A stretch of DNA of 64,000 nucleotides, from the NCBI RefSeq assembly GCF_017349075.1, contig NZ_JAFMOF010000001.1, forward strand, positions 1,798,001 through 1,862,000. Direction: 5' to 3'. Position numbers and translations under genes: made by a program. Positions 1 to 8,744 of the stretch are shown in pieces. The DNA is from Streptomyces triculaminicus. Lineage in GTDB: Bacteria > Actinomycetota > Actinomycetes > Streptomycetales > Streptomycetaceae. Positions within the stretch are counted from its first letter, which is position 1; each line of letters opens with the position of its first letter. Below the pieces are notes generated by a model. The model made no database searches. It was not told where the DNA came from and saw only the letters and a list, made by a program, of their open reading frames with translations.

Positions 1-1
1 C

Positions 2-802
2 GCGTGGACGGACCAGCTCCGCACCGAACTGGTGTGGCTGACCGGCGTGCTGGGGCGCGAACACGCGTACGCGGCGCGGCTCGCGCGGCTGCGGGGCGCG
101 CTGCACAGGCTGTCGCGGGCGGAAGGCGAGCCGGAGGGCACCGGTTCGCTGACGGTGGGGGCGGCCCGGGCCGGAGCCCTGCTCGACCGGCAGCTCAGCC
201 TGGCCCGTACCCGCTCCCACTCGGCGGCTCTGCAGGCCCTGGGCTCCTCCCGCTTCCACGCTCTGGCCGACGCGGTCGCCGTGCTGGCCTCCGAGGTGCC
301 GCTGGACCCGGCGGCCCGGGACCTGCTCGCCCGGGAGGCGCTGCCCTGCCTGGTCGAGCAGACGCACCGGCGGCTGACCGACGCGGTGGAGGCGCTGCCG
401 CTGGGGGTGGCCGGCCGGCCGTACAACGCGGAGGCGCTCGCGCACGGCCTGGCGGCGACGCAGGCCGCCGACTCGCCGCCCGCCGAGTCCCGCCAGGACG
501 CGCCCTGGCACCAGGCCCGACGGCTGGTACGGCTGCGCCGCTACGCCCAGGAGGTGCTCGACGAGCACGAGCAGGGCGAGGCGGAACCCTCGCTGTCGGT
601 ACGGCTGCTGGGCGCGGGGCAGGCGCTGGACCGGCACCGCGACGCCGCCGAGGCGGCCGCGTCCGCGGCGTCCGCCGCCCGCACCCCGCGCATCGCCCCC
701 GCCACCGCGTACGCCCTCGGCGTGCTGCACGCCGACCAGCGGCACGAGGTGGAGTCGGCGCGCTACGCCTTCGGGCGGATCTGGCAGCGGGTGACGCCGT
801 GA
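2..802 (+). CDS. CHAD domain protein (5' end outside window)
   Basis: The reading frame is open from the first bases of the window, so the N-terminus is missing; 266 residues remain. The visible part begins with a helix of the type LRTELVWLTGVLG and is almost entirely helical, rich in Arg and with scattered conserved His (HAYAARLARL, HRRLTDAV, HQARRLVRLRRYAQ). That is the look of a CHAD (conserved histidine alpha-helical) domain, a polyphosphate-binding fold. The stop codon TGA overlaps the GTG start of the next gene, so the two are translationally coupled. Pairing of CHAD with a Nudix hydrolase suggests a role in phosphate or nucleotide housekeeping; that is inference. Whether a CYTH domain precedes it cannot be seen. 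Confidence 0.75.
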   Translation, partial: AWTDQLRTELVWLTGVLGREHAYAARLARLRGALHRLSRAEGEPEGTGSLTVGAARAGALLDRQLSLARTRSHSAALQALGSSRFHALADAVAVLASEVPLDPAARDLLAREALPCLVEQTHRRLTDAVEALPLGVAGRPYNAEALAHGLAATQAADSPPAESRQDAPWHQARRLVRLRRYAQEVLDEHEQGEAEPSLSVRLLGAGQALDRHRDAAEAAASAASAARTPRIAPATAYALGVLHADQRHEVESARYAFGRIWQRVTP

Positions 803-1233
803 CCGGACAACGGCGCGAGCCGCCCGGGCCGGGCGGCGACGTGGTGCGCGCGGCGGGGTGCGTGCTGTGGCGGCGCGGCGAGCGGCACCCCGTCGAGGTG
901 GCGCTGGTGCACAGGCCGAAGTACGACGACTGGTCCTGGCCGAAAGGCAAGCTCAAGCGTGGCGAGGACCCCTTGAGGGGCGCGGTGCGGGAGGTGCTGG
1001 AGGAGACCGGCATGCGGTGCGTGCCGGGGGCGGCCCTGGAGACGTCGCGGTACGTGGTGGACGGGCGGCCGAAGGAGGTCCACTACTGGCTGGCGGAGGC
1101 GGTGGGCGGGGCGTTCGCCCCGAACAAGGAGGTGGACGAGGTGGTGTGGCTGCCCCCGGCCGACGCGCGGCTGCGGCTCACCCACGACCGGGACCGGCCG
1201 CTGGTCGACGCGCTGCTGGCCGAGCTGGGCTGA
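799..1233 (+). CDS. Nudix hydrolase, MutT1-like
   Basis: 144 residues. The Nudix box is complete: G-x5-E-x7-REVLEETG (GKLKRGED...REVLEETG), preceded by the substrate-side motif DDWSWPKGK that is typical of actinobacterial MutT1/diadenosine-polyphosphate type enzymes. It should hydrolyse a nucleoside diphosphate linked to another moiety (oxidised dNTPs or dinucleoside polyphosphates) in the cytoplasm. The GTG start at 799 overlaps the stop of the CHAD gene by four bases (GTGA), and no better start exists upstream in this frame. Mycobacterial MutT1 carries an extra C-terminal histidine phosphatase domain; this protein lacks it. Family assignment is firm, exact substrate unknown. Confidence 0.88.
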   Translation: MTGQRREPPGPGGDVVRAAGCVLWRRGERHPVEVALVHRPKYDDWSWPKGKLKRGEDPLRGAVREVLEETGMRCVPGAALETSRYVVDGRPKEVHYWLAEAVGGAFAPNKEVDEVVWLPPADARLRLTHDRDRPLVDALLAELG

Positions 1234-1255
1234 GCCCCCGCCCGGCCCCGGCCCC

Positions 1256-1276
1256 GGCCCGGCTTCGGCCCGGGCC
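1256..1276. terminator. GC-rich hairpin between convergent genes
   Basis: GGCCCGG (1256-1262) pairs with CCGGGCC (1270-1276) in the short gap between the Nudix gene and the convergent methyltransferase gene. There is no T-run, as is usual for Streptomyces terminators. The surrounding run of C and G makes alternative pairings possible, so the assignment is tentative. Confidence 0.35.
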
Positions 1277-1324
1277 TTGGCCCCCGGCCTCAGCTTCTGG
1301 GCGCCAGCGCGTCCCAGCGAAGGG

Positions 1325-2086
1325 TCAGTTCCCCTGGCGCCACCGGTGGGGGCCGTCCACGACGGGCCAGTCGGCCCGCAGCGTGGCGGCCGTCCGTATC
1401 CACCGCTGCCGCGCGCTGAGCGCCCCGTAGGGGGCCAGCGCCGCCCACGCCCGGTCGAAGTCGCGCAGGAAGGCATGCACGGGCTCGCCGGGGACGTTGC
1501 GGTGGATGAGCGCCTTCGGCAGGCGTTCGGCCAGGTCGGAGGGGGTGCCGAGGGAGCCCAGGCGTGCCGCGAAGGTCAGGGTGCGGGGGCCCTCCGGGCC
1601 GAGCGCCACCCATACGTGGCGGCGGCCGATCTCGTCGCAGGTGCCCTCAACGACCAGGCCGCCCGGCGCCAGGCGCGCGCACAGCCGCGCCCAGACCTCC
1701 TCGACCTGGTCCTCGTCGTACTGCCGCAGGACGTTCGCGGCCCGGATCAGCAGCGGTCGCCGCCCGGCCGGCAGCGGCACCTCGAAGCCGCCGTGCGCGA
1801 AGGACAGGCCGTCCCGCTCGTAGGGCTTGGCCGCCGCGACCCGGGCCGGGTCGATCTCGACGCCCACGACCTCGGCGTCCGGCCGGACGGTCCGCAGCCG
1901 CCCGAGCAACTCGACGGCCGTCCAAGGCGCGGCGCCGTACCCGAGGTCCACGGCGACCGGGTCGGCCGCCCGTCGCAGCACGCCCGCGTGGGCGGCGGCG
2001 ATCCAGCGGTCCATGCGACGGAGCCGGTTGGGGTTGGTGGTCCCCCGGGTGGCGGAACCGATCGGGCGGGACCGGACGGACATCAT
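1325..2086 (-). CDS. class I SAM-dependent methyltransferase
   Basis: 253 residues from the ATG at 2086 (tandem Met-Met). Motif I of class I methyltransferases is visible as VAVDLGYGAAPWTA, followed by the acidic end of strand beta-2 (VVGVEIDP), so SAM binding is likely. The frame stays open for another 83 codons upstream, but that part runs into the mshA promoter region and reads like non-coding sequence, so the shorter start is preferred. It lies divergent to mshA and convergent to the Nudix gene. The substrate is not evident; a small-molecule or RNA methyltransferase are both possible. Confidence 0.75.
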   Translation of the reverse strand: MMSVRSRPIGSATRGTTNPNRLRRMDRWIAAAHAGVLRRAADPVAVDLGYGAAPWTAVELLGRLRTVRPDAEVVGVEIDPARVAAAKPYERDGLSFAHGGFEVPLPAGRRPLLIRAANVLRQYDEDQVEEVWARLCARLAPGGLVVEGTCDEIGRRHVWVALGPEGPRTLTFAARLGSLGTPSDLAERLPKALIHRNVPGEPVHAFLRDFDRAWAALAPYGALSARQRWIRTAATLRADWPVVDGPHRWRQGN

Positions 2087-2319
2087 GCGAACACCGTACC
2101 GGGCCCCGGGCGGCCCCTCGTCGCGCCGGACGGGCTCCGCCGGGAGGGCCGCAGGGGCGGCCGGTGTGCCGGGCTTCATCACGCTTTGGCAAAGTGGAAA
2201 TGGCACCCGCCCTCGTTGTGTTGGCAGGGTGGAGAGCAGGCAGTTCCCAGCACGCAGCACGGCCAGAGCACGTCCCCAGGGGCGGATGAGCCCTCGACGG
2301 TGGACGGAGGATACGCACG

Positions 2320-3681
2320 GTGAGCCAGTACGCAACCCGGCTCGGCGCCCGCCGCGGCCGTACGCTCGGCCCCTTCCCCAAGCCCCAGCTGCTGCGTCTG
2401 GGCGGTCACCGCCGGCCCCGGCGGGTGGCGATGCTCAGCGTCCACACCTCGCCCCTGCACCAGCCCGGTACGGGCGACGCGGGCGGCATGAACGTGTACA
2501 TCGTGGAGCTGGCGAAGCGGCTCGCCGCGATCGACATCGAGGTCGAGATCTTCACCCGCGCCACCACCGGCGCCCTCCCGCCCACCGTGGAGCTGGCCCC
2601 CGGCGTGCTCGTGCGGCACATCGACGCGGGCCCCTACGAGGGGCTGGCCAAGGAGGAGCTGCCCGCCCAGCTGTGCGCCTTCACGCACGGCGTGATGCGG
2701 GCCTGGGCCGGTCACCGGCCCGGCTACTACGACCTCGTGCACTCGCACTACTGGCTCTCGGGTCACGTCGGCTGGCTCGCCGCCGAGCGCTGGGGCGTGC
2801 CGCTCGTCCACGCCATGCACACCATGGCCAAGGTCAAGAACGCCGCCCTCGCCGAGGGCGACACCCCCGAGCCCACCGCCCGGGTGATCGGCGAGACCCA
2901 GATCGTCCGCGCCGCCGACCGGCTCATCGCCAACACCGACGGCGAGGCCGCCGAGCTCGTCCACCACTACCAGGCCGACCCCGCCAGGGTCGCCGTGGTG
3001 CACCCCGGCGTGAACCTCGACCGCTTCCGTCCCGCCGACGGCCGCGCCGCCGCCCGCGAGCGGCTCGGGCTGCCGGCCGACGCCCTGATCCCCCTGTTCG
3101 CCGGCCGCATCCAGCCCCTCAAGGCCCCCGACGTGCTGCTGCGCGCGACGGCCGAGCTGCTGGACCGGCGGCCGGAGCTGCGCGCGCGGATGGTGGTGCC
3201 CGTCGTCGGCGGCCCCAGCGGCAGCGGCCTCGCCCGGCCCGAGGGCCTGCAGAAGCTGGCCGCCCGGCTCGGCATCGCCGACGTCGTCCGCTTCCGCCCG
3301 CCGGTCGGCCAGGAGCGCCTCGCCGACTGGTACCGGGCCGCGTCCGTGCTGGTGATGCCCTCCCACAGCGAGTCCTTCGGGCTGGTGGCGGCCGAGGCGC
3401 AGGCCTGCGGCACGCCGGTCGTCGCGGCGGCCGTCGGCGGCCTGCCCGTGGCCGTGCGCGACGGGGTGAGCGGCTTCCTCGTCGACGGCCACGACCCCGC
3501 CGACTACGCGACCGCCCTCGGCCGCTTCGCCGACGAGCCCGGACTCGTGGACCGGATGGGCGACGCGGCCGCCCGGCACGCGCGCTCCTTCGGCTGGGAC
3601 ACGGCGGCCTCCGGGACGGCCGAGGTGTACACCGCGGCGATGGCCGAGCGGCGGCGTCGCCTACGCTCGGCTCATGTCTGA
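2320..3681 (+). CDS. mshA: D-inositol-3-phosphate glycosyltransferase (mycothiol biosynthesis)
   Basis: 453 residues, GTG start at 2320 behind GGAGGATACGCACG. It transfers GlcNAc from UDP-GlcNAc to 1D-myo-inositol 3-phosphate, the first committed step of mycothiol synthesis in the cytosol. The GT-B fold GT4 features are clear: N-terminal [20 protein letters not shown] with the GGMN nucleotide/acceptor loop, [31 protein letters not shown], and the C-terminal [22 protein letters not shown] motif that binds the UDP-sugar. Length matches actinobacterial MshA. The stop overlaps the start of the following YbjN-family gene by eight bases, suggesting one transcript. Confidence 0.95.
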   Translation: MSQYATRLGARRGRTLGPFPKPQLLRLGGHRRPRRVAMLSVHTSPLHQPGTGDAGGMNVYIVELAKRLAAIDIEVEIFTRATTGALPPTVELAPGVLVRHIDAGPYEGLAKEELPAQLCAFTHGVMRAWAGHRPGYYDLVHSHYWLSGHVGWLAAERWGVPLVHAMHTMAKVKNAALAEGDTPEPTARVIGETQIVRAADRLIANTDGEAAELVHHYQADPARVAVVHPGVNLDRFRPADGRAAARERLGLPADALIPLFAGRIQPLKAPDVLLRATAELLDRRPELRARMVVPVVGGPSGSGLARPEGLQKLAARLGIADVVRFRPPVGQERLADWYRAASVLVMPSHSESFGLVAAEAQACGTPVVAAAVGGLPVAVRDGVSGFLVDGHDPADYATALGRFADEPGLVDRMGDAAARHARSFGWDTAASGTAEVYTAAMAERRRRLRSAHV

Positions 3682-4177
3682 CGCGAAGACCACCATCGAG
3701 CACGCGCTGGAGGAGGCGGGGCTCGAGTGGGAGAGCCCGGCCGGTGCCGACGGCACGTACGTCGTGAAGCTCCCCGGCACGCGCAAGCTCTCGACGACCG
3801 TCTCCCTGGTCGTCGGCAAGCACTCGCTGTCCGTCAACGCCTTCGTGGTGCGCCGGCCCGACGAGAACCACGAGGCGGTGCACCGCTGGCTGCTGGAGCG
3901 CAACACCAGGCTCTACGGTCTGGCCTACGCCGTCGACCGGCTCGGTGACATCTACCTGGTGGGCCGCCTGCCGCTGGCCGCGGTGACGTCAGAGGAGGTC
4001 GACCGCATCCTGGGCACGGTCCTGGAACACGCGGACGGCAGCTTCAACACCCTGCTGGAGATGGGCTTCGCGAGCGCGATCCGCAAGGAGTACGCGTGGC
4101 GTACGGCGCGCGGCGAGTCGACGCGCAACCTGGACGCCTTCGCGCGCCTGACGCGCGAGGAGGGCGACGGGGCGTAG
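3674..4177 (+). CDS. YbjN domain protein
   Basis: 167 residues, ATG at 3674 inside the end of mshA. The sequence has the YbjN/T3SS-chaperone-like layout: an N-terminal helix ([13 protein letters not shown]), an antiparallel sheet ([31 protein letters not shown]), the [17 protein letters not shown] segment and a helical C-terminus. Proteins of this family are small soluble alpha/beta proteins without known enzymatic activity. The conserved position directly after mshA in Streptomyces suggests co-expression but does not establish a role in mycothiol metabolism. Confidence 0.85.
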   Translation: MSDAKTTIEHALEEAGLEWESPAGADGTYVVKLPGTRKLSTTVSLVVGKHSLSVNAFVVRRPDENHEAVHRWLLERNTRLYGLAYAVDRLGDIYLVGRLPLAAVTSEEVDRILGTVLEHADGSFNTLLEMGFASAIRKEYAWRTARGESTRNLDAFARLTREEGDGA

Positions 4178-4208
4178 GCCCGTCGCCCTCCTCGTACGGC
4201 GTGGCGGC

Positions 4209-5489
4209 TCAGACCGCCGCCGGCTCCGCCTCCCCCGCGGCGGCCGGGCTCGCGGTGGTGTCGCCCGCAGCGGCGTCGGCCGGCGGAAGGTCGCGCATCA
4301 GCAGCCAGTACCCGGCGGCGGCTACGGTGCCGACGGCGGCGCACGTCGCCCACAGGGTGTCCGCCCCGTACTGATCGATCAGCCAGCCGCCCACCAGCGG
4401 GGCGACGAGCGCGGCCGCCGGCCACGACAGCGTGAACATGCCCTGGTAGCGCCCGCGGCCCTGGGCCGGGGAGAGCCGCACGACGAGGCCCATCTGGGTG
4501 GGGGAGTTGATGATCTCGGCCAGCGTCCAGACGACGATGGTCAGCGCGTAGACGCCGACCGATCCGGCGAAGGCGGTGAGCCCGAAGCCGTACCCCGCGA
4601 GCAGCGCGGAGAGCATCAGCAGCGTGCGCGGGTCGCGGTGTTCGATGAAGCGGGTCACGGGGATCTGCAGGGCCACGATCAGCACGCCGTTGACCGCGAT
4701 GACGGTGCCGTAGTCGCCGGGGGAGAAGCCGTCGGCGCCCATGGCCACCGGCAGGGCGACCGAGTGCTGCATGAAGATGAAGGCCATCAGGAACGACAGG
4801 AACACCACGCCCATGTAGCGCCGGTCGCGCAGCACCGTCATCAGGCTGATGGGCTCCTCGTCCGCCGCGGCGCCGTCCTTGACGGCCGTCGGCTCCGGCC
4901 GGGACTCGGGCAGCTTCCAGAAGACCAGGAGGGCGCAGGCGAGGGTCATCGCGGCCTCGCCGAGGAAGCCGATCAGGTAGCTGTGCTCGGCGACGAGGCC
5001 GGCGGCGAGCGAGGAGATGGAGAAGCCGATGTTGATGGCCCAGTAGTTCAGGGCGAAGGCCCGTACCCGGTCCTTGGGGGCGACGATGTCGGCCATCATC
5101 GCCTGCACGGGCGGGCGCGAGGCGGCGCTGGCCATGCCCACCAGGAAGGCGACGGCCGCGATGGCCACCGGGTGTTCCATGAAGCCCAGCAGTGCCACGG
5201 AGACGGACATGGAGAGCTGGGAGATCATCAGCGTGGGCCGCCGCCCCAGCCGGTCGGCCATCACGCCGGCGCCGAGGGAGGAGATCACCCCGCCCAGGCC
5301 GTGGAGAGCCGCGACGAGGCCGGCGTAGACGGCCGAGTAGCCGCGGTCGAGGGTGAGATAGAGGGCCAGGAAGGTGGCGACGAACGCGCCCATCCGGTTG
5401 ATCAACGTGGAGGTCCACAGCCACCAGAACTCGCGGGGCAGCCCCGCGACGCTCCTTCTCGCGGCCTGTCTGACGCTTGCTACGGACAT
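4209..5489 (-). CDS. MFS transporter
   Basis: 426 residues with about twelve hydrophobic segments. The MFS signature between TM2 and TM3 is visible (GVMADRLGRRPTLM), and a charged central loop (PESRPEPTAVKDGAAADEEPIS) separates the two six-helix halves. The C-terminus is a cytoplasmic Ala/Pro/Glu tail. The overall pattern resembles the MdtH-like drug efflux group. It is transcribed divergently from gpmA and convergent with the YbjN gene. The exported substrate is unknown. Confidence 0.88.
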   Translation of the reverse strand: MSVASVRQAARRSVAGLPREFWWLWTSTLINRMGAFVATFLALYLTLDRGYSAVYAGLVAALHGLGGVISSLGAGVMADRLGRRPTLMISQLSMSVSVALLGFMEHPVAIAAVAFLVGMASAASRPPVQAMMADIVAPKDRVRAFALNYWAINIGFSISSLAAGLVAEHSYLIGFLGEAAMTLACALLVFWKLPESRPEPTAVKDGAAADEEPISLMTVLRDRRYMGVVFLSFLMAFIFMQHSVALPVAMGADGFSPGDYGTVIAVNGVLIVALQIPVTRFIEHRDPRTLLMLSALLAGYGFGLTAFAGSVGVYALTIVVWTLAEIINSPTQMGLVVRLSPAQGRGRYQGMFTLSWPAAALVAPLVGGWLIDQYGADTLWATCAAVGTVAAAGYWLLMRDLPPADAAAGDTTASPAAAGEAEPAAV

Positions 5490-5628
5490 TCCGCCGGCCC
5501 CCCGGGTGTAAGTGGCTCTTTAACTCTCCGCAACTTACCCACGTGGGCGTGTGCACGCCAATGAATTGACGATTACCGTCAACCGTCCCGGGCGCGGGCG
5601 CCTCGGCGCGTCGATTACGCTCAAGGGC

Positions 5629-6390
5629 ATGGCCGACGCACCGTACAAGCTGATCCTCCTCCGCCACGGCGAGAGCGAGTGGAACGCGAAGAACCTGTTC
5701 ACCGGCTGGGTGGACGTCAACCTCAACGAGAAGGGCGAGAAGGAGGCAGTCCGGGGCGGTGAGCTGCTCAAGGACGCCGGCCTGCTCCCGGACGTGGTCC
5801 ACACCTCCCTCCAGAAGCGCGCCATCCGCACCGCGCAGCTCGCCCTGGAGTCCGCCGACCGCCACTGGATCCCGGTCCACCGCTCCTGGCGCCTGAACGA
5901 GCGCCACTACGGAGCCCTGCAGGGCAAGGACAAGGCCCAGACCCTGGCCGAGTTCGGCGAGGAGCAGTTCATGCTCTGGCGCCGCTCGTACGACACCCCG
6001 CCGCCGGCGCTCGAGGACGGCACCGAGTTCTCGCAGAGCGACGACCCGCGCTACGCCTCGATCCCCAGCGAGCTGCGCCCGCGCACCGAGTGCCTCAAGG
6101 ACGTCGTCGTCCGCATGCTGCCGTACTGGTACGACGGCATCGTCCCGGACCTGCTCGCCGGCCGCACGGTCCTCGTCGCCGCGCACGGCAACAGCCTGCG
6201 CGCCCTGGTCAAGCACCTCGACGGCGTCTCCGACGCCGACATCGCGGGCCTGAACATCCCCACCGGCATCCCGCTCGCCTACGAGCTCGACGCCGACTTC
6301 CGCCCGGTCGTCCCCGGCGGCACCTACCTCGACCCGGAGGCCGCCAAGGCCGCCATCGAGGCCGTGAAGAACCAGGGCAAGAAGAAGTAA
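5629..6390 (+). CDS. gpmA: 2,3-bisphosphoglycerate-dependent phosphoglycerate mutase; AICE integration target
   Basis: 253 residues. It interconverts 3- and 2-phosphoglycerate in glycolysis. The phosphohistidine loop is [12 protein letters not shown] near the N-terminus; [12 protein letters not shown] and the second catalytic region [19 protein letters not shown] are intact, and the length is normal. The start is the ATG opening MADAPYKL; the frame is open upstream but contains the promoter. The final codons, which encode QGKKK and the stop, lie in an 18-bp sequence repeated at 20811-20828, so the gene's 3' end doubles as the attachment site of the AICE. Insertion preserves the protein: only the third base of the stop codon differs between the copies (TAA here, TAG at the far end). 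Confidence 0.95.
   Translation: MADAPYKLILLRHGESEWNAKNLFTGWVDVNLNEKGEKEAVRGGELLKDAGLLPDVVHTSLQKRAIRTAQLALESADRHWIPVHRSWRLNERHYGALQGKDKAQTLAEFGEEQFMLWRRSYDTPPPALEDGTEFSQSDDPRYASIPSELRPRTECLKDVVVRMLPYWYDGIVPDLLAGRTVLVAAHGNSLRALVKHLDGVSDADIAGLNIPTGIPLAYELDADFRPVVPGGTYLDPEAAKAAIEAVKNQGKKK
6372..6389 (+). repeat. attL core, 18-bp direct repeat
   Basis: CCAGGGCAAGAAGAAGTA occurs exactly here and at 20811-20828 in the same orientation. This copy is the 3' end of gpmA up to the second base of the stop codon. Tyrosine-integrase elements leave such an identity segment at each end, and the int gene lies about 1 kb inside this end. I therefore call it the left attachment core. Confidence 0.85.
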
Positions 6391-6404
6391 GACTGATTGA
6401 CCAG

Positions 6405-6439
6405 GCCCCCTACCTGCGCTTTCGCTGCGGGTAGGGGGC
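6405..6439 (+). terminator. terminator now serving gpmA
   Basis: GCCCCCTACC (6405-6414) pairs with GGTAGGGGGC (6430-6439), followed by TTGTTG. It lies 15 bp after the gpmA stop but inside the element, so the AICE supplies a replacement terminator for the gene it splits from its native one at 20868-20906. Confidence 0.7.
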
Positions 6440-6452
6440 TTGTTGCTGTGCT

Positions 6453-6472
6453 GGGGCCGTCTGTGGGCCGTC
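6453..6472 (+). repeat. putative integrase arm-type site, left
   Basis: GGGGCCGTCTGTGGGCCGTC, itself two copies of GGGCCGTC-like heptads, lies 63 bp inside attL. A 19/20 match in the same orientation is found at 20684-20703, 107 bp inside attR. Paired repeats close to both cores are expected for arm-type binding sites of a tyrosine integrase. Function is inferred from position only. Confidence 0.5.
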
Positions 6473-6659
6473 AGGCGGTCGTCCTGCGCGGTCGTACCCG
6501 GCGGACGGTGACGCGGAGCGCGACCATGAGCACGACCGGGATGACGTAGGGCGGGGGCACGTCGACCCACAGGGCCAGGGCGCCGCCGCCTCCGCCGACC
6601 AGGGACAGGGGGAAGCCGCGATGAGCGACGTGGATGAGTAAGCCGGGCTGTGCCACCAT
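6471..6659 (-). CDS. small membrane protein next to attL
   Basis: 62 residues. The ATG at 6659 follows a near-ideal ribosome site, CCCAGGAGGTAGCCC, which is the main evidence that this short frame is real. The protein has a hydrophobic stretch (FPLSLVGGGGGALALWVDVPPPYVIPVVLMVALRVTV) that could make one or two membrane segments, then an Arg-rich tail (RRVRPRRTTA). I do not recognise a family. It is the outermost gene of the AICE and its 3' end touches the putative integrase arm site. A role in transfer or maintenance cannot be assigned. Confidence 0.6.
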   Translation of the reverse strand: MVAQPGLLIHVAHRGFPLSLVGGGGGALALWVDVPPPYVIPVVLMVALRVTVRRVRPRRTTA

Positions 6660-6712
6660 GGGCTACCTCCTGGGTTGGTCTCTTGGCAAGAGTGACTACA
6701 AATGGAGAAAAC

Positions 6713-6740
6713 GAGCCGCCCCCTGGCCGGGGGGCGGCTC
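6713..6740. terminator. strong hairpin in AICE left flank
   Basis: GAGCCGCCCCC (6713-6723) pairs with GGGGGCGGCTC (6730-6740), a perfect 11-bp stem. It stands just upstream of the small membrane gene (minus strand) and could insulate it from the repeat region. Confidence 0.6.
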
Positions 6741-6933
6741 CTCCAATGTAGCGAGACTCTACTCGTGGCCGTGCGCGATAGACAAATTCCCAGCTGAATC
6801 GCTGTTTTTGTAGCTACACCAGCGTCTGCGCCTGGAGCTGGTCTGGTTAATAGGTACTTGAATTAGGTGCCCCTCTATTCGGACTTCTACATTCCGGATC
6901 CTCTTGATGGGTTCTCCTTCTAGTGACCTAGCC

Positions 6934-7113
6934 ATCCCGATGCCTATCCCGATGCCTATCCCGATGCCTATCCCGATGCCTATCCCGATGGGCATCCCGA
7001 TGGGCATCCCGATGGGCATCCCGATGGGCATCCCGATGGGCATCCCGATGGGCATCCCGATGGGCATCCCGATGGGCATCCCGATGGGCATCCCGACGGG
7101 CATCCCGACGGGC
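6934..7113. repeat. 12-bp tandem array, 15 units in three blocks
   Basis: Fifteen head-to-tail 12-bp units: four ATCCCGATGCCT, nine ATCCCGATGGGC and two ATCCCGACGGGC, then a degenerate unit. The block structure shows expansion by slippage or unequal exchange. Because 12 is a multiple of three, long open frames of four-residue repeats (MPIG, IPMG, GCPS) appear on both strands; none has a convincing ribosome site, so I call no gene. Units contain CCC-GAT-GGG and GGG-CAT-CCC mini-hairpins. Location between attL and int suggests a cis-acting or structural role, or a simple VNTR. Confidence 0.9.
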
Positions 7114-7434
7114 ATCCCGCTATGGCTGCGACGCCCGCAATTAGGTCGGCGACCAAGGCCCTCGCTGTGTGTCTTTTAATAGCTGATGCGTGCGCCGAAA
7201 TGATGGGTCGCCGCACCCTCTTCGGCGGCCGCCTAAAGGATGATTTTGCGCTGTCATGCGGCTCCCGTGGAGAGGTAATTTATTGGCGCGACTTGCGCTG
7301 TTTCCTGAGCTGTTTGTGAGGTGGCGTGACCGGGTTTTTGGGCGGGGTTGGGTGTGGTGTGGCGGGGGGTTTTCGGTGGCTGCTGGTGGGATGTGGGTGC
7401 CGAGTTTCGGAGGTCTGGCGGCGTCGTGGTTCGT
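7114..7434. other. non-coding stretch between repeat array and int
   Basis: About 320 bases with visibly lower GC than the surroundings in its first half (TTTTAATAGC, AATTTATTGG) and a G/T-rich second half immediately downstream of int. I see no frame with a ribosome site and no clear hairpin. It may hold the integrase transcript end and further integrase-binding sequence. Confidence 0.4.
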
Positions 7435-8655
7435 CTACTCGTAGACGGCTGCGATGGCTCTGCGGGCGCGCTCTTGGCTGCCTGGCATGAGGTGCGCGTA
7501 GACGCGCAGGGTCAGGGCCGGGTCCGAGTGCCCGAGGTACTCGGCCAAGGCTTTGATGCTCTCGCCCGCGTCCAGCAGAGCGGACGCGTAGAAGTGCCGC
7601 AGGGCGTGCATCCCGTGTTCGCGTGCAGCTGCATAGCTGTCGCCTTTCTCCGCGGGAGGGATGACGCCGGCGGCCGCGAGAGCGGGCTTCCAGGCGTCGT
7701 CGTTCAGCGATGTTCTCCACACTTGGCCGCCCATGGGGCCGGTGAAGATCAGGCGCTTGGTCACCAGGGGGCCGCTCGCCGTCTTCCACGGCAGTGTGAT
7801 CTCCACAGGCGGGAATCGCTTCAGGTGAGCCCGCAGGGCATCGGCAACGGGGCCGGGCAGTGGCACGTCTCGCAGCTTGCTGCCCTTGGGCGGGGCGAAG
7901 ACGGGCCTGCTCCGGCTCAGCTTGAGCTGTTGGACGATGTGCAGGGTGTTGGTGTCGAAGTCGATCGCGTCTTCGGCCACGCCCAGGATCTCGCCCTGGC
8001 GCGGCCCGCAGCCTGCACCGAGATCCACCATGGCTTGGTACCGCTCGGGCAACGCGGCACGTACGGCGAACACGCGCTCCGGCGACCATGGCACGACACG
8101 CTTCCGTTCTACCGTCGGCGCTTTTACCGAGCGAGCGGAGCACGGGTTGCGCGGCAGGTAACCGTCATCGACGGCGGCGCTCAGCGCCGATCGGACGTTG
8201 GAGTAGATGGTCCGGGCGTAGGCGCCGGCGACGCCGTTCTGCTCCATCCGCTTCACCCAGTCGCGGATGTGCTCCGGCTGGAACGACCCGAGCGGGCGCG
8301 AGCCGAGATACGGGAAAGCGTGGAGGCGGAGCTGTGACGCCATGGACGCCTCCGTGTTCGGGTCGTTCGCTGCGGTCGGCAGCCACTTCTCGGCGTACTG
8401 CTGGAAGGTCGTGCGGCCCAACTGAGGATCGACGTACTGGCCCCGCGACATGTCCGCCTCGATGTGGGCCAGCCACTGGTCGGCTAGGCGTTTCTGGCCG
8501 TCCGGGAAGGACTTGCTCTTCTCCGTGCCGTCGGGGGCGACGTAGCGGGCGCGGTAGCGCATGCCGGTGCCGTGGCGTTCGGTCTTCACTCGTCTGGGCT
8601 TGCCGCCGGACCCGGTTTCGGTCTTGTACCAGCGGTCTTGGATGTGGCCTGCCAT
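7435..8655 (-). CDS. int: AICE tyrosine site-specific integrase
   Basis: 406 residues. An N-terminal arm-binding region (RYVAPDGTEKSKSFPDGQKRLADQWL) precedes a SAM-like core-binding domain (TFQQYAEKWLPTA...) and the C-terminal catalytic domain. The tyrosine recombinase residues are visible: R219 in GCGPRQGEI, H350 and R353 in HALRH, H376 in YLGHSDP and the nucleophile Y386 in LRVYAHL. The ATG at 8655 opens MAGHIQDRWY; an A/G-rich AGAAGGGA lies a little far upstream. The gene is next to xis and ~1 kb from attL. The presumed target is the 3' end of gpmA, whereas the classical AICEs use tRNA genes. Confidence 0.95.
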   Translation of the reverse strand: MAGHIQDRWYKTETGSGGKPRRVKTERHGTGMRYRARYVAPDGTEKSKSFPDGQKRLADQWLAHIEADMSRGQYVDPQLGRTTFQQYAEKWLPTAANDPNTEASMASQLRLHAFPYLGSRPLGSFQPEHIRDWVKRMEQNGVAGAYARTIYSNVRSALSAAVDDGYLPRNPCSARSVKAPTVERKRVVPWSPERVFAVRAALPERYQAMVDLGAGCGPRQGEILGVAEDAIDFDTNTLHIVQQLKLSRSRPVFAPPKGSKLRDVPLPGPVADALRAHLKRFPPVEITLPWKTASGPLVTKRLIFTGPMGGQVWRTSLNDDAWKPALAAAGVIPPAEKGDSYAAAREHGMHALRHFYASALLDAGESIKALAEYLGHSDPALTLRVYAHLMPGSQERARRAIAAVYE

Positions 8656-8681
8656 GGAGTGTGGTGGTCCCTTCTGACAAC

Positions 8682-8718
8682 GCCGCTGGGCGGGACCGGC
8701 GTGGCCCCGCCCAGCGGC
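8682..8718. terminator. hairpin between xis and int
   Basis: GCCGCTGGGCGGG (8682-8694) pairs perfectly with CCCGCCCAGCGGC (8706-8718) in the 89-bp gap between xis and int. A 13-bp stem here could attenuate read-through from xis into int and so set the excisionase/integrase ratio. That role is inferred. Confidence 0.6.
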
Positions 8719-8744
8719 GTAGGTGTGTTGTCTGGGGGGTATCG

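Noticed and set aside
5546..5559. GGCGTGTGCACGCC inverted repeat upstream of gpmA
   Set aside because: Short and GC-rich; such palindromes are frequent by chance here and no promoter geometry supports it.
3952..6570. An 872-codon minus-strand frame over the MFS and gpmA region
   Set aside because: It crosses the unambiguous gpmA and MFS genes and has wrong-frame composition.
6934..7113. CRISPR array
   Set aside because: Units are directly adjacent without spacers and no cas genes are present.
6759..7179. Open frames encoding MPIG/IPMG/GCPS repeats in the 12-bp array
   Set aside because: They exist on both strands only because the repeat length is a multiple of three; none has a ribosome site or non-repetitive domain I could support.
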